Source: JAOSJL01 sp963704035 (GTDB lineage Bacteria; Actinomycetota; Acidimicrobiia; IMCC26256; JAOSJL01). Taken from it: a stretch of DNA of 64,000 bases. Location of the stretch: positions 1,054,001-1,118,000 of the forward strand of contig CAVPGR010000004.1 in assembly GCA_963704035.1 (NCBI GenBank), written 5' to 3'. Below the pieces are notes generated by a model, which was not told where the DNA came from, did no database searches, and was given only the letters and a program-made list of their open reading frames with translations. The position numbers and the translations under genes are program-made. This document shows positions 27,327-35,598 of the stretch, one piece after another (the stretch's first letter is position 1; each line of letters begins with the position of its first letter).

Positions 27327-28490
27327 ATGGAATGGATCGAGATCACCGCCTCGAGTGAACACGAGGCATTGGATCGGGCGCTGGATGAACTGGGTGTCCA
27401 CCGCGACGAGGCCGAGTGGGAAGTGATCGAGGTCTCCAAGGCGCGCCTCGGAGGGCTTCTCGGACGTAGTGAGGCGCGTATCCGCGCCCGCATCAAGCCG
27501 GTGTCCAGAGAGAAGCCCCGGACCAGCCGCGATCGTGCCCGGGGTGGACGCTCTTCGGGGGGCAAGGGTCGCCGTGGCGACGGGAACAAGGGCAACGGTC
27601 GGCGGGGCAAGGGCGCTCAGCAACAGTCCGGAAACAAGCAGGAAGACCGTAAGCAGGAGGACCGTAAGCAGGACGGCCGTAAGCAGGGCGACCGCAAGCA
27701 GGGCGACCGCAAGCAGGACGCCGGGAAGTCCGAGAACGCCAAGAAGGACGGATCCCGCGACGCGAACAGGCGCGGTGGCGACGGCCGGTCGGGTACGAAG
27801 TCGAGCGCCCAGGATCGCGACCGGACCCGACCCGGTCGAAACCGGTCGGGTCGCAGGGGTGGCGCAGCGGCGTCGGGTGGCGGTCGGCGTCCGGCCGGAA
27901 GCGACCGTCCCGACAGCGGGAATGGTGACAGAGATCGACGTGACGAGGCTTCCGGGCGCAAGGCGCGCGGGGGCGAACGAGGAGGAGCACCGGTGAACGA
28001 AGGCGCTGAGCGCGACGAGGAATCGGTACCCATCGACGAGCAGGCTGATATCGCCGAGGATTTCGTGGCGGGGTTGGTCGAGGCTTTCGACGTGGACGCC
28101 GACATCGGTATCGACGCCGACGACGAGGACTGGGTACTCCAGATCACCGTGGAGGGTTCGGAGCTCGGCCTGCTGGTGGGCCGGGGAGGCGCCACCATCA
28201 CGGCGATCGAGGAGCTGACCCGAACCGTGCTCCAGCGGCGGACCGGCGGCCAGGCGGCCCGGGTCCGCGTCGACGTCGGAGGCTACCGGGCGGCACGCCG
28301 CAAGGCTCTCGAGGAGTTCGCACGAGGCCTGATCGACAAGGTGCGTGAAACGGGTCGGGCACAGGAGCTCGAACCCATGAGCGCCGCCGACCGCAAGGTC
28401 GTGCACGGAGTCGCTGCCGAGGACGACGACGTGACCACCTCCTCGGAGGGCGAGGAACCCCGCCGCCGGGTGGTCATCCACCCCGCCTGA
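27327..28490 (+). CDS. jag: Jag/KhpB RNA-binding protein with expanded charged linker
   Basis: 387 residues. The N-terminal Jag_N domain (residues 1-60: MEWIEITASSEHEALDRALD, LGGLLGRSEARI) is followed by a linker of about 170 residues rich in Arg, Lys, Gly, Asp and Gln, with tandem RKQ(E/D/G)D units at about residues 105-135. The KH domain (ISVEGSELGLLVGRGGATI-like: VEGSELGLLVGRGG) and the R3H domain (ARRKALEEFARG...MSAADRKVVH) end the protein. It follows yidC by 3 bp, the standard neighbour. The long disordered RG/KD linker is unusual and may add RNA binding. Confidence 0.9.
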   Translation: MEWIEITASSEHEALDRALDELGVHRDEAEWEVIEVSKARLGGLLGRSEARIRARIKPVSREKPRTSRDRARGGRSSGGKGRRGDGNKGNGRRGKGAQQQSGNKQEDRKQEDRKQDGRKQGDRKQGDRKQDAGKSENAKKDGSRDANRRGGDGRSGTKSSAQDRDRTRPGRNRSGRRGGAAASGGGRRPAGSDRPDSGNGDRDRRDEASGRKARGGERGGAPVNEGAERDEESVPIDEQADIAEDFVAGLVEAFDVDADIGIDADDEDWVLQITVEGSELGLLVGRGGATITAIEELTRTVLQRRTGGQAARVRVDVGGYRAARRKALEEFARGLIDKVRETGRAQELEPMSAADRKVVHGVAAEDDDVTTSSEGEEPRRRVVIHPA

Positions 28491-28506
28491 CCGCCGCCGC
28501 TGCGCG

Positions 28507-29157
28507 ATGCCGATCGACGAGAGGACACGGCGCCTCCTCGTCACCGAATTGGAGAGAGCCCGCGATCGCGGCGTTCTCGGGCCTGGCCCCGTCGAGGACA
28601 AACTTGAGCACTCGCGGGGCTTTGCCGAGTGTGTCGGCGCAGCACCGACCCGGTTGCTCGATCTCGGTTCGGGCGGCGGAATCCCCGGCCTCGTTCTGGC
28701 GGCCTTGTGGGAGCAGACCCGCATCACCCTGCTCGACGCCTCCTCTCGGCGTTGCGACAGCCTGCGACTGGCGGTCGGGCGTCTGGGCTGGGGCGGCCGG
28801 GTCGAGGTGATCGAGGGTCGGGCGGAGGAGGTCGGCCACGAAGCGTCGTTTCGGGAGGGCTTCGAGGTCGTGACGGCACGCTCCTTTGGAATCCCGGCGG
28901 TGACGGCGGAGTGTTCGGCGGCGTTTCTGGCTCCCGGCGGAATCCTTGTGGTGAGCGAGCCCCCTGCACACGGCGGGGCCACCCTGTCCGACGGCCTTCG
29001 GTGGCCCAGAGAAGGGTTGGCCGAACTCGGTCTGAGCGCCGGCGAAGCGCTGAGAACCGGGGGTGCCGGATTTCAGACGATCCGCCGGGCGGGGCCGATT
29101 TCCTCCAGATTTCCGAGGAGGGTCGGGATCCCCGTTCGACGGCCTCTCTGGGGTTAG
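28507..29157 (+). CDS. rsmG: 16S rRNA (guanine527-N7)-methyltransferase RsmG
   Basis: 216 residues. The SAM motif is LLDLGSGGGIPGLVLA, then ITLLDASSRRCDSLRLAV and ARSFGIPAVTAECSAAFL. The RsmG methyl transfer acts on the 530 loop of 16S rRNA. The N-terminal helices are shorter than in E. coli, as usual for actinobacteria. It lies between jag and parA, the standard location. Confidence 0.9.
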   Translation: MPIDERTRRLLVTELERARDRGVLGPGPVEDKLEHSRGFAECVGAAPTRLLDLGSGGGIPGLVLAALWEQTRITLLDASSRRCDSLRLAVGRLGWGGRVEVIEGRAEEVGHEASFREGFEVVTARSFGIPAVTAECSAAFLAPGGILVVSEPPAHGGATLSDGLRWPREGLAELGLSAGEALRTGGAGFQTIRRAGPISSRFPRRVGIPVRRPLWG

Positions 29158-29172
29158 CATGCGCCGACCGGG

Positions 29173-29188
29173 CGTTCCACGTGAAACG
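29173..29188. promoter_or_regulatory. parS site 1
   Basis: CGTTCCACGTGAAACG differs from the parS consensus TGTTTCACGTGAAACA at three positions and keeps the central CACGTG. It is 16 bp after the rsmG stop and upstream of parA, where ParB is expected to load. Confidence 0.8.
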
Positions 29189-29248
29189 TTTCCGGTGAAG
29201 TTCGACGGTGAAGTTCGGCAGAGTTTCGGCAGTGAAGTTCGACTCGAC

Positions 29249-29264
29249 GGTTCCACGTGGAACA
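29249..29264. promoter_or_regulatory. parS site 2
   Basis: GGTTCCACGTGGAACA contains a perfect GTTCCACGTGGAAC palindrome, three mismatches from the consensus. It lies 61 bp from site 1 and just upstream of the acidic small gene. Confidence 0.75.
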
Positions 29265-29303
29265 ACCGCCTCCTCCACCGAGGCGTGTTGATGGGAGGTG
29301 CGC

Positions 29304-29606
29304 ATGGCGAAGGACGGGCAGGAGGTCAAGCGCCGAGGTCGGAAGATCTTCGCAGCGCTCCGACGACACGGTGACGAGGCTCCCTCCGAAGAGGTCGCCC
29401 CGGAGCCCCCGAGCCCGCCTGTTGCCGAACCGGGTGACGACATCGTGATCCAACACTCGGACGTCGAGGCCGTCGAGGTCGATGTGGTCGAGGTCGATGT
29501 GGAAGAGCCCGAACCGGAGGACGACAGCGGTGATGACGGGGTCGACGTCACGGGCGGCGATGTCACGGGCGGCGATGAGGACGCCGAGGTGAGGAGGCGA
29601 CCCTGA
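29304..29606 (+). CDS. Small acidic hypothetical protein upstream of parA
   Basis: 100 residues from the ATG at 29304, chosen for GGGAGG directly upstream. A basic N-terminus (MAKDGQEVKRRGRKIFAALR) is followed by a strongly acidic, repetitive region (EVDVVEVDVEEPEPEDD, then VTGGDVTGGDED). No domain is recognised and it is probably disordered. The place between parS and parA suggests a link to segregation, but this is inference only. Confidence 0.45.
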   Translation: MAKDGQEVKRRGRKIFAALRRHGDEAPSEEVAPEPPSPPVAEPGDDIVIQHSDVEAVEVDVVEVDVEEPEPEDDSGDDGVDVTGGDVTGGDEDAEVRRRP

Positions 29607-29659
29607 TCCCGGGAGGATCAGCCCTGGGGGATCCGGTCGCCGACGCGGTTCTGGGGCCC

Positions 29660-30442
29660 ATGGAGCTGCCGACGGTCCTGGCCATCGCCAATCAGAAGGG
29701 CGGTGTGGGCAAGACCACCACGACCGTCAATCTGGGAGCAGCGTTGGCTGAGCTCGACTATCGGGTCCTCGTGGTGGACCTGGATCCCCAGGGCAACGCC
29801 ACGACCGGCCTGGGGATCAACGCGAGGGACCTCGAACACTCGGTGTACGACGTGATCATGGCGGACACCCCTGTGGAGGACTGCATCGAATCCACGAGCC
29901 TGAAGAATCTGTTCCTCGTGCCCGCCACGATCGACCTCTCGGGGGCCGAGATCGAGCTGGTGCCGGCCTTCTCTCGGGAGCTCAAGCTCCGCCGGGCCCT
30001 GGAGCAGATCAAGGACGAGTACGACTTCACCCTCATCGACTGTCCGCCGTCGCTCGGACTCCTGACCATCAACGGCCTGGCGGCCGCCGACGACGTGATC
30101 GTGCCGATCCAGTGCGAATACTACACGCTCGAGGGCCTGGGCCAGCTTCTCCGCAACGTGTCCCTGGTGCGGGGAAGTCTCAACCCTGCTCTCGACGTGC
30201 GCGGCATCGTGCTGACCATGTACGACGGCCGGACGCGCCTGGCGGCGCAGGTGGAGGACGAGGTGCGGACGCACTTCGGACCGAAGGTCTACAAGACGGT
30301 GATTCCGAGGACCGTACGACTCGGCGAGGCCCCCTCGTTCGGACAGCCGATCATCGTGTTCGATCCGACGTCCCGGGGGGCCACAACCTACCGGGACCTG
30401 GCGAAGGAAGTGAGTGATGGCACGACAGGGCGGGCTGGGTAA
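29660..30442 (+). CDS. parA: Chromosome partitioning ATPase ParA (Soj)
   Basis: 260 residues. The deviant Walker A is ANQKGGVGKTTTTVNLG; A' is VVDLDPQGNATTGLG and Walker B is FTLIDCPPSLGLL. It lacks the N-terminal HTH of plasmid ParA, as chromosomal Soj types do. The start at 29660 could be a few codons earlier. It is coupled to parB by a 26-bp overlap. Confidence 0.95.
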   Translation: MELPTVLAIANQKGGVGKTTTTVNLGAALAELDYRVLVVDLDPQGNATTGLGINARDLEHSVYDVIMADTPVEDCIESTSLKNLFLVPATIDLSGAEIELVPAFSRELKLRRALEQIKDEYDFTLIDCPPSLGLLTINGLAAADDVIVPIQCEYYTLEGLGQLLRNVSLVRGSLNPALDVRGIVLTMYDGRTRLAAQVEDEVRTHFGPKVYKTVIPRTVRLGEAPSFGQPIIVFDPTSRGATTYRDLAKEVSDGTTGRAG

Positions 30443-31316
30443 GGGTCTCGGGGCTCTCATCCCGGCTGAAGGCGGGCCGGCGAGCGGGGGGCTCCAGGAG
30501 ATCCCGATCGCGGCGATCCAGACCAACAAGTTCCAGCCACGGCGCTACTTCGACGAGGAGCAGATGGCGGAGCTGGCGGAGTCGATCCGCGAGGTGGGGG
30601 TGCTCCAGCCGGTGCTGGTGCGCCCGGGGCCCGACGAGGGCTTCGAGCTCATCGCCGGTGAGCGGCGCTGCCGTGCCGCCAAGCGTGTGGGTCTCCAGAC
30701 GATCCCGGCGGTGGTGCGCGAGTCCGACGACGCCTCCGCTCTCGAGCAGGCACTGGTGGAGAACGTCCAACGCACCGACCTCAACCCCATGGAGGAGGCA
30801 GCGGCCTATCAGCAGCTCATCGAGGACTTCGGGCTCACCCACGAGGAACTGGCCAAGCGTGTCGGCCGCAAGAGGGCCACGGTCACCAACACGTTGAGGC
30901 TTCTCCAACTACCTCCGTCGATCCAGAAGCTGGTGCAGGAGCGGCGCATCGGCGCCGGGCACGCTCGGGCGTTGCTGGGTACCCCTGATCGGGCGTTCCA
31001 GGAGCAGCTCGCCCGCCGAGCGGTCAAGGAAGACCTGTCGGTGCGTGATCTGGAGGAGTCGGTGCGGGCCCGCGGGGGAGAGGCCGCCGGGTCGACGAGG
31101 GAGCCCTCACCGGCAGCCAAGAGACTGAGACCTCCGGGACTCCTCGAGCTGGAGGAACTGCTCGGCGACCACCTCGACACCCGCGTGAGGGTCGCGATGA
31201 CCGCCAAGCGCGGCAAGGTGACCATCGAGTTCTCCGACCTCGAGGATCTCGAGCGGATCTATCGCCAGATGACCGACGGCGCCAGGCAAGGAGCGGACGC
31301 CGATTCGTCCGGCTGA
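30417..31316 (+). CDS. parB: Chromosome partitioning protein ParB (Spo0J)
   Basis: About 299 residues; ATG at 30417 (a GTG lies one codon earlier). It begins GGLGKGLGALIP and has IQTNKFQPRRYFDEEQM, the CTP-binding motifs GERRCRAAK and LVENVQRTDLNPMEEA, the HTH (THEELAKRVGRKRATVTNTLRLL) and a C-terminal dimerisation domain ending LERIYRQM. It slides on DNA from the parS sites at 29173 and 29249. It faces cwlM tail to tail. Confidence 0.95.
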   Translation: MARQGGLGKGLGALIPAEGGPASGGLQEIPIAAIQTNKFQPRRYFDEEQMAELAESIREVGVLQPVLVRPGPDEGFELIAGERRCRAAKRVGLQTIPAVVRESDDASALEQALVENVQRTDLNPMEEAAAYQQLIEDFGLTHEELAKRVGRKRATVTNTLRLLQLPPSIQKLVQERRIGAGHARALLGTPDRAFQEQLARRAVKEDLSVRDLEESVRARGGEAAGSTREPSPAAKRLRPPGLLELEELLGDHLDTRVRVAMTAKRGKVTIEFSDLEDLERIYRQMTDGARQGADADSSG

Positions 31317-31343
31317 GCCACGGTCTCGCTCGTGACCCGGGTC

Positions 31344-32327
31344 TCAGTCGTCGGGGGGTTCTTCGACGCCGCGCTGGACACCCAGCGCCACCGCACGGGC
31401 CACCGCTCCGGACCCACTCACGAGTCGCCGCATGGCGGCGACGTCACCGGCCTCGACCGGTTCGCACACCACCGCCGGCATGCGCGTCTCGCGCAACAGA
31501 GTGTAGGTCCGGCCGCGGGCCCCGCCCACGGCCAGACCGGTTTTGGCAAGTTCTTCCAGAAGACGCCCGGCGAGGTGGAACCCTGCCTCTGAACGGAAAC
31601 GACCTGACTCGAAGAACGAACAGCAACAGCCTGGGGTGTCGCCGAGTCGAAGGGACAGGCACACTCCGGCCTCGAAACGGTTGGCGGCGTCGGCGACGGC
31701 GGATTCGTCGGTGGCGGAACGGTTCACGACGACGTCGGCTCCCAGCAGGCTGAGCTCGCGCCCCACGGACTCAGCCAGCGCCTCCAGACCCGGCTCCGAC
31801 GCCAGGTACACGCGGGTCCCGGGAATCTGGCGGGTCGCTCGCAGCGCCTCGCGTTCCTTCAGAGCGGCGATCGAGCCTTGGGCGAGCGATCCCACACGTC
31901 GGAGCTCCGCCAGGCTGGCCGGACCGCAGATGGCGTCGGGCATGATGGCGGCGTTTCGTTGGAAATCGATCAGAGCTCCGGCCGTGTCGGGTCCGAAGAT
32001 GGCGTCCTCGCGGCCAGCGTCGAAACCCAGGGCGTTGAGTCGGTGTTGCAGGTCGCCCACGTCGTCGCCGCGCAGCATCGGTCGTCGCAGATACAGGAGG
32101 CGATCACCGAGCGCGTATCCGCTCTCGACGAGCGCCGACCAGGTCTGGCGCCCGCAGATCCCGTCGATCCGGAGCCCTCGCTCGGTCTGGAACGAGCGCA
32201 CGGCGCTCTCAGTGGCCTCACCGAACTCGCCGCGATCGCCGCCGACGTCGTGTCCCGCTCCGCTGAGACGAACCTGCAGGTCGCGAACGGCCTCGCCCGT
32301 GTCGCCCGGCGTGATCGGCTCGGTCAA
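31344..32327 (-). CDS. cwlM: CwlM-like peptidoglycan-binding/amidase-fold protein, probably inactive
   Basis: 327 residues. Two PG-binding domains (GEAVRDLQVRLSGAG...FQTERGLRIDGICGRQTW and DVGDLQHRLNALGFDAG...IDFQRNAAIMPDAICGP) precede an amidase_3-like domain. In active amidases the first strand ends in a zinc-binding His (DPGHGG); here the segment reads RVYLASEPGLE, and no other HxxE zinc set is apparent. In mycobacteria CwlM is a regulator of MurA rather than a lytic enzyme, and sits between trx and parB as here. The gene overlaps trxA by four bases. Confidence 0.8.
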   Translation of the reverse strand: MTEPITPGDTGEAVRDLQVRLSGAGHDVGGDRGEFGEATESAVRSFQTERGLRIDGICGRQTWSALVESGYALGDRLLYLRRPMLRGDDVGDLQHRLNALGFDAGREDAIFGPDTAGALIDFQRNAAIMPDAICGPASLAELRRVGSLAQGSIAALKEREALRATRQIPGTRVYLASEPGLEALAESVGRELSLLGADVVVNRSATDESAVADAANRFEAGVCLSLRLGDTPGCCCSFFESGRFRSEAGFHLAGRLLEELAKTGLAVGGARGRTYTLLRETRMPAVVCEPVEAGDVAAMRRLVSGSGAVARAVALGVQRGVEEPPDD

Positions 32328-32662
32328 GTGATGTGACCCGACAGGTCTGCGAGGAGAGCACCCTTGGGCTTGGCGCCGACGATCTGGGTGGCGGGTGCAC
32401 TCGCGTTGCCCGCTTCGAAGAGCAGCAGTGTCGGAATGCTCATGACGTTGAAACGCCGCGCTGTGTCGGGGTTCTCATCGATGTTCAACTTGGCGATGCG
32501 GAGCTTGCCGACCTGCTCGGTGGCGATCTCGTCGAGGACGGGAGCGACCTGCTTGCACGGTCCGCACCACTCTGCCCAGAAGTCGACGAGCACCGGCGTG
32601 TCGCTGGATCCGACGATCTCGTCGAAACTGGAGTCGGTCAGGGTCACGATGCCGTCGGCCAC
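32324..32662 (-). CDS. trxA: Thioredoxin
   Basis: 112 residues. VLVDFWAEWCGPCKQVAPVLDEIA holds the WCGPC active site (split: VDFWAEWCGPCKQ), NIDENPDTARRFNVMSIPTLL has the cis-Pro, and the end is a helix. It reduces protein disulfides in the cytoplasm using electrons from TrxB, encoded upstream. It is in the mycobacterial-like order trxB-trxA-cwlM. Confidence 0.95.
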   Translation of the reverse strand: MADGIVTLTDSSFDEIVGSSDTPVLVDFWAEWCGPCKQVAPVLDEIATEQVGKLRIAKLNIDENPDTARRFNVMSIPTLLLFEAGNASAPATQIVGAKPKGALLADLSGHIT

Positions 32663-32757
32663 GGAAGGTCCTTTCGGAGGAACTCGGTCGAAGAGGGTGT
32701 CAGGAAGGTTCGCGCAACCATCGGCGATGCGCGACGGATGTTCAGCCGACGGGATGT

Positions 32758-33696
32758 TCAGCCAACGGAGTGAGCCTTGGCCTCGAGCCAGCGCTCCGCC
32801 TCGATGGCGGCCATGCAGCCGCTTCCGGCGGCGGTGACGGCCTGACGGAACACGTGGTCCTGCACGTCACCTGCGGCGAAGACCCCTTCGACCGACGTGA
32901 CGGTGCTGTCGGGCGCCGTGAGGATGTAGCCGTTCTCGTCGAGATCGAGTTGGTCAGCGAACAGGCCGGTGGTCGGATCGTGGCCGATCGCCACGAAGAG
33001 CCCGTCGACGTCGAGCGTGGAGGTTTCACCGGTGACCGTGTCGGTCAGTTCGACACGTTCCACCTTGCCGTCGCCCTGGACGTCGGTGACCGTGGCGTTC
33101 CAGCGGAAGTCGATCTTGTCGTTGGCGAACGCACGCTCGGCCATGATCTTGGATGCGCGCAGTTCGTCGCGTCGGTGGATCACCGTGACCCGCGTCGCGA
33201 ACTTCGTGAGGAACAGCGCCTCCTCGATGGCGGTGTCGCCCCCACCCACGACGGCGATCGGCTTGTCGCGGAAGAAGAAGCCGTCGCAGGTGGCGCACGT
33301 GGAGACGCCGTGTCCGAGGAGCTCACGTTCGGATTCGAGCCCGAGCATGCGGGCGGTGGCGCCCGTGCTGACGATCAAGGCGTCGGCCGTGTAGTCCTCG
33401 TCGTCGACGGTCACGCGGAACGGTCGCTGCGAGAGGTCGACCTCTCCCACGTCGGCCCCGACGATCTCGGTTCCGAAACGCAGCGCCTGCTCCCGGAAGT
33501 TCTTCATCAGGTCGGGACCCATCATCCCGTCGGGGAAACCGGGGTAGTTCTCGACGTCGGTCGTGAGCATGAGCTGTCCACCGGCCTCTATGCCTTCGAA
33601 CATGAGGGGTTCGAGGTTGGCGCGCGCCGCGTAGATCGCGGCGGTCAGACCGGCGGGGCCGGATCCGATGATGATGAGCCTGCGGTGGGTCGGCAT
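32758..33696 (-). CDS. trxB: Thioredoxin reductase
   Basis: 312 residues from the ATG at 33696. The FAD motif is IIIGSGPAGLTAAIYAARAN, the redox centre is STCATCDGFFF, the NADPH motif is VVGGGDTAIEEALFL and the C-terminal FAD motif is VEGVFAAGDVQD. The CATC site is the usual actinobacterial form. A 16-bp near-duplication (GATGTTCAGCC[GA]ACGG) covers its stop codon. Confidence 0.95.
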   Translation of the reverse strand: MPTHRRLIIIGSGPAGLTAAIYAARANLEPLMFEGIEAGGQLMLTTDVENYPGFPDGMMGPDLMKNFREQALRFGTEIVGADVGEVDLSQRPFRVTVDDEDYTADALIVSTGATARMLGLESERELLGHGVSTCATCDGFFFRDKPIAVVGGGDTAIEEALFLTKFATRVTVIHRRDELRASKIMAERAFANDKIDFRWNATVTDVQGDGKVERVELTDTVTGETSTLDVDGLFVAIGHDPTTGLFADQLDLDENGYILTAPDSTVTSVEGVFAAGDVQDHVFRQAVTAAGSGCMAAIEAERWLEAKAHSVG

Positions 33697-33700
33697 GTGG

Positions 33701-34003
33701 CTAGGACTCTCGAGCGTTGCTGGCAGGGACGGCGTGGCGCTTCGTCCAAGCCAACACACCTCCGATCACGAGGATTCCACCCACGATGAGATAGGAGGCC
33801 CACACGCCGGCGGGGATCCAGATGTCGAGGAAGCGAAACGTGCCGATCGCGAGGAGGATCAGCGCCGTGGCAGCGAAGAACCCGACGAGGAGGCCGTAGA
33901 CGACGGCCTTGGCCGCCGCTCGTGCGGGTACGACCGTCCGGTCGCGAACGGTCGCCACGACCTGCTCGACGGTGTCGGCGGCGTCCGCGGTCCAGTCGCT
34001 CAT
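33701..34003 (-). CDS. Small membrane protein, two helices (phage-holin-like/DUF)
   Basis: 100 residues. A polar N-terminal helix (MSDWTADAADTVEQVV) is followed by two membrane helices (VYGLLVGFFAATALILLAI and WASYLIVGGILVIGGVLAW) and a basic end. Similar small proteins sit near trxB in actinobacteria; function unknown. Four bp upstream of trxB. Confidence 0.6.
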   Translation of the reverse strand: MSDWTADAADTVEQVVATVRDRTVVPARAAAKAVVYGLLVGFFAATALILLAIGTFRFLDIWIPAGVWASYLIVGGILVIGGVLAWTKRHAVPASNARES

Positions 34004-34064
34004 TCGCGTGCTTCCCTTGGTGTGTCCCGTGGCGGGGCCTACTCGGGCCCGATCGGCTCCGAGG

Positions 34065-34994
34065 CTACTCGGCGGTCGCGAACGACTCCACCGGCAGCGT
34101 GGTGCAGGTGGGTAGCTCGCCGCTCAGGATGATCGTCCGCTCGGCCACCTCGTAGACGACGAGCACCCGCTCGGCGCCGTCGACGTGCACGGTGGCCACG
34201 AGGACCGGATCACCCAACCCGGCGAAGTCGCCGCGGAGACGATCGGCACACCCCTGGGCGTCGAGGCTGTCAGCGGCGTCGGGTTCCGCCGACTCCGCTC
34301 CCGAAGCGCCGTCGCCGGAGACGGAGCGCGGTTCGGCCGGTGTCGGGGGGACCTGCAGCTGCGCCGGTGCTTCGTCGGGACTCGGACCCGTCAGGGTCGT
34401 GCCGAGGCGTTCACCCACCAGATCGCCGACGGTGGTGTCGGCTGTGACCTCGCCCAGATCTTCGACGCCCGCCTCGTCGGTGGCGGTCGCCGAACCTGCA
34501 TCCGCTGAGCCGTCGGCGGGCGCTTCGCTGAACTGATCCGAGGCGGTCTGCTCGTCGGAGCGCTGGGTGAAGAACACGGCCCCGACGGCCACCACGGCGA
34601 GAACGGCAGCGGCCACGGCGGCCGTGCCGAGCCGGGGGACGAACCGACGGCGTCGGTTGGCGTCGGCGTCGATCGTCTCACGGGTGGCGTCGGGCACCGC
34701 GTCGAGTGCGGAGCGGACGAGCCGGCGCCGGGTCACCTCGTCGAGTGGAGCGGCCGCCCAAGCCGGAGACTGCAGAGCCTCGCGGGCCGACGACAGGGCG
34801 CTGCGCCGCTCGCGGTAGTCGTCGACGTAGCGAACAGCGCCCGCGAGGGCGTCGGGATCGACACCCAGGTCTGCCGCGAGCGCGTCGAAACTCCCGTCGA
34901 GTTCGGCCGAGATGGCCTCGTCGACCAGGGCGTCGACGCCGGGGGCGTCGACGTCACCTCCCAGGAGGCTGCGGGTCGTGGCAGGGTCAGTCAT
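34065..34994 (-). CDS. Probable anti-sigma factor (transmembrane)
   Basis: 309 residues from the ATG at 34994, inside the sigma-factor stop region. The cytoplasmic part of about 120 residues includes ISAELDGSFDALAADLGVD and RRRLVRSALDAV. One membrane helix (GTAAVAAAVLAVVAVGAVFF) is followed by an extracellular region with a long acidic linker and a C-terminal domain VLVATVHVDGAERVLVVYE. No zinc-binding HxxxCxxC motif is present. The position right after an ECF sigma gene, as for RsmA (Rv3912) beside SigM, indicates its role. Confidence 0.65.
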   Translation of the reverse strand: MTDPATTRSLLGGDVDAPGVDALVDEAISAELDGSFDALAADLGVDPDALAGAVRYVDDYRERRSALSSAREALQSPAWAAAPLDEVTRRRLVRSALDAVPDATRETIDADANRRRRFVPRLGTAAVAAAVLAVVAVGAVFFTQRSDEQTASDQFSEAPADGSADAGSATATDEAGVEDLGEVTADTTVGDLVGERLGTTLTGPSPDEAPAQLQVPPTPAEPRSVSGDGASGAESAEPDAADSLDAQGCADRLRGDFAGLGDPVLVATVHVDGAERVLVVYEVAERTIILSGELPTCTTLPVESFATAE

Positions 34995-35598
34995 GGTGCG
35001 TCTCTCGTATGGCGTCTCGCGAGCCCCGCGAGTTCCCGAGAATCCTCGCCAGGGAGCGCCGTCCGCGGGAGATTCGGGAACGAACCGTCCCGATCGGGAC
35101 GCCCAGGACCTCGGCGATCTCGGCGTACTCGAGCTCCTCGACGTCACGAAGCAAGAGAGCGCTGCGCAGCTCGTCGGGTACCGACGCCAGGGCGGAACGG
35201 ACGTCGAGTCGGTCGGTGGCGGTGGATTCCGGCCCCGGCGCGGTGGCCACCATCTCGGGTGTCGTGTCCGTCGGCACGGGCCGGCGCCCGCGTCGGCGGG
35301 TCTCCTCGATGGCGGCGTTCGTGGCCACCCGGTACAGCCAGGTCGTAAAGGCGCTACGCCCGTCGAAGCGATCGATGCCCCGGGCGACGGCGATCATCGC
35401 CTCCTGGGTGGCATCGAGGGCGTCGGTGTGGTCGCGAACGACCCGCAGGCACAGGCGGTGGATCCGGTCGGCGTGGCGCTCCAGCAGTGTTTCGAGTGCA
35501 ACACGATCACCGGCGGCGGCTGCCAGCGCCAGTTCGGTGTCGGAGTCCGGTTCAGGGACCGGTTCAGGGACCAGCTCAGGGACCAGCTCAGGGACCAT
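34987..35598 (-). CDS. sigM: ECF RNA polymerase sigma factor, SigM-like
   Basis: 203 residues from the ATG at 35598. A short repetitive N-terminus (PELVPELVPEPVPEP) leads to region 2 (RLCLRVVRDHTDALDATQEAMIAVARGIDRFDGRSAFTTWLY, in pieces FTTWLYRVATNAAIEE) and region 4 (ELRSALLLRDVEELEYAEIA, GVPIGTVRSRISRGRRSL). Synteny with sigM-rsmA-trxB of mycobacteria supports the name. It overlaps the kinase stop upstream and the anti-sigma start downstream, so all three are coupled. Confidence 0.85.
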   Translation of the reverse strand: MVPELVPELVPEPVPEPDSDTELALAAAAGDRVALETLLERHADRIHRLCLRVVRDHTDALDATQEAMIAVARGIDRFDGRSAFTTWLYRVATNAAIEETRRRGRRPVPTDTTPEMVATAPGPESTATDRLDVRSALASVPDELRSALLLRDVEELEYAEIAEVLGVPIGTVRSRISRGRRSLARILGNSRGSRDAIRETHHD

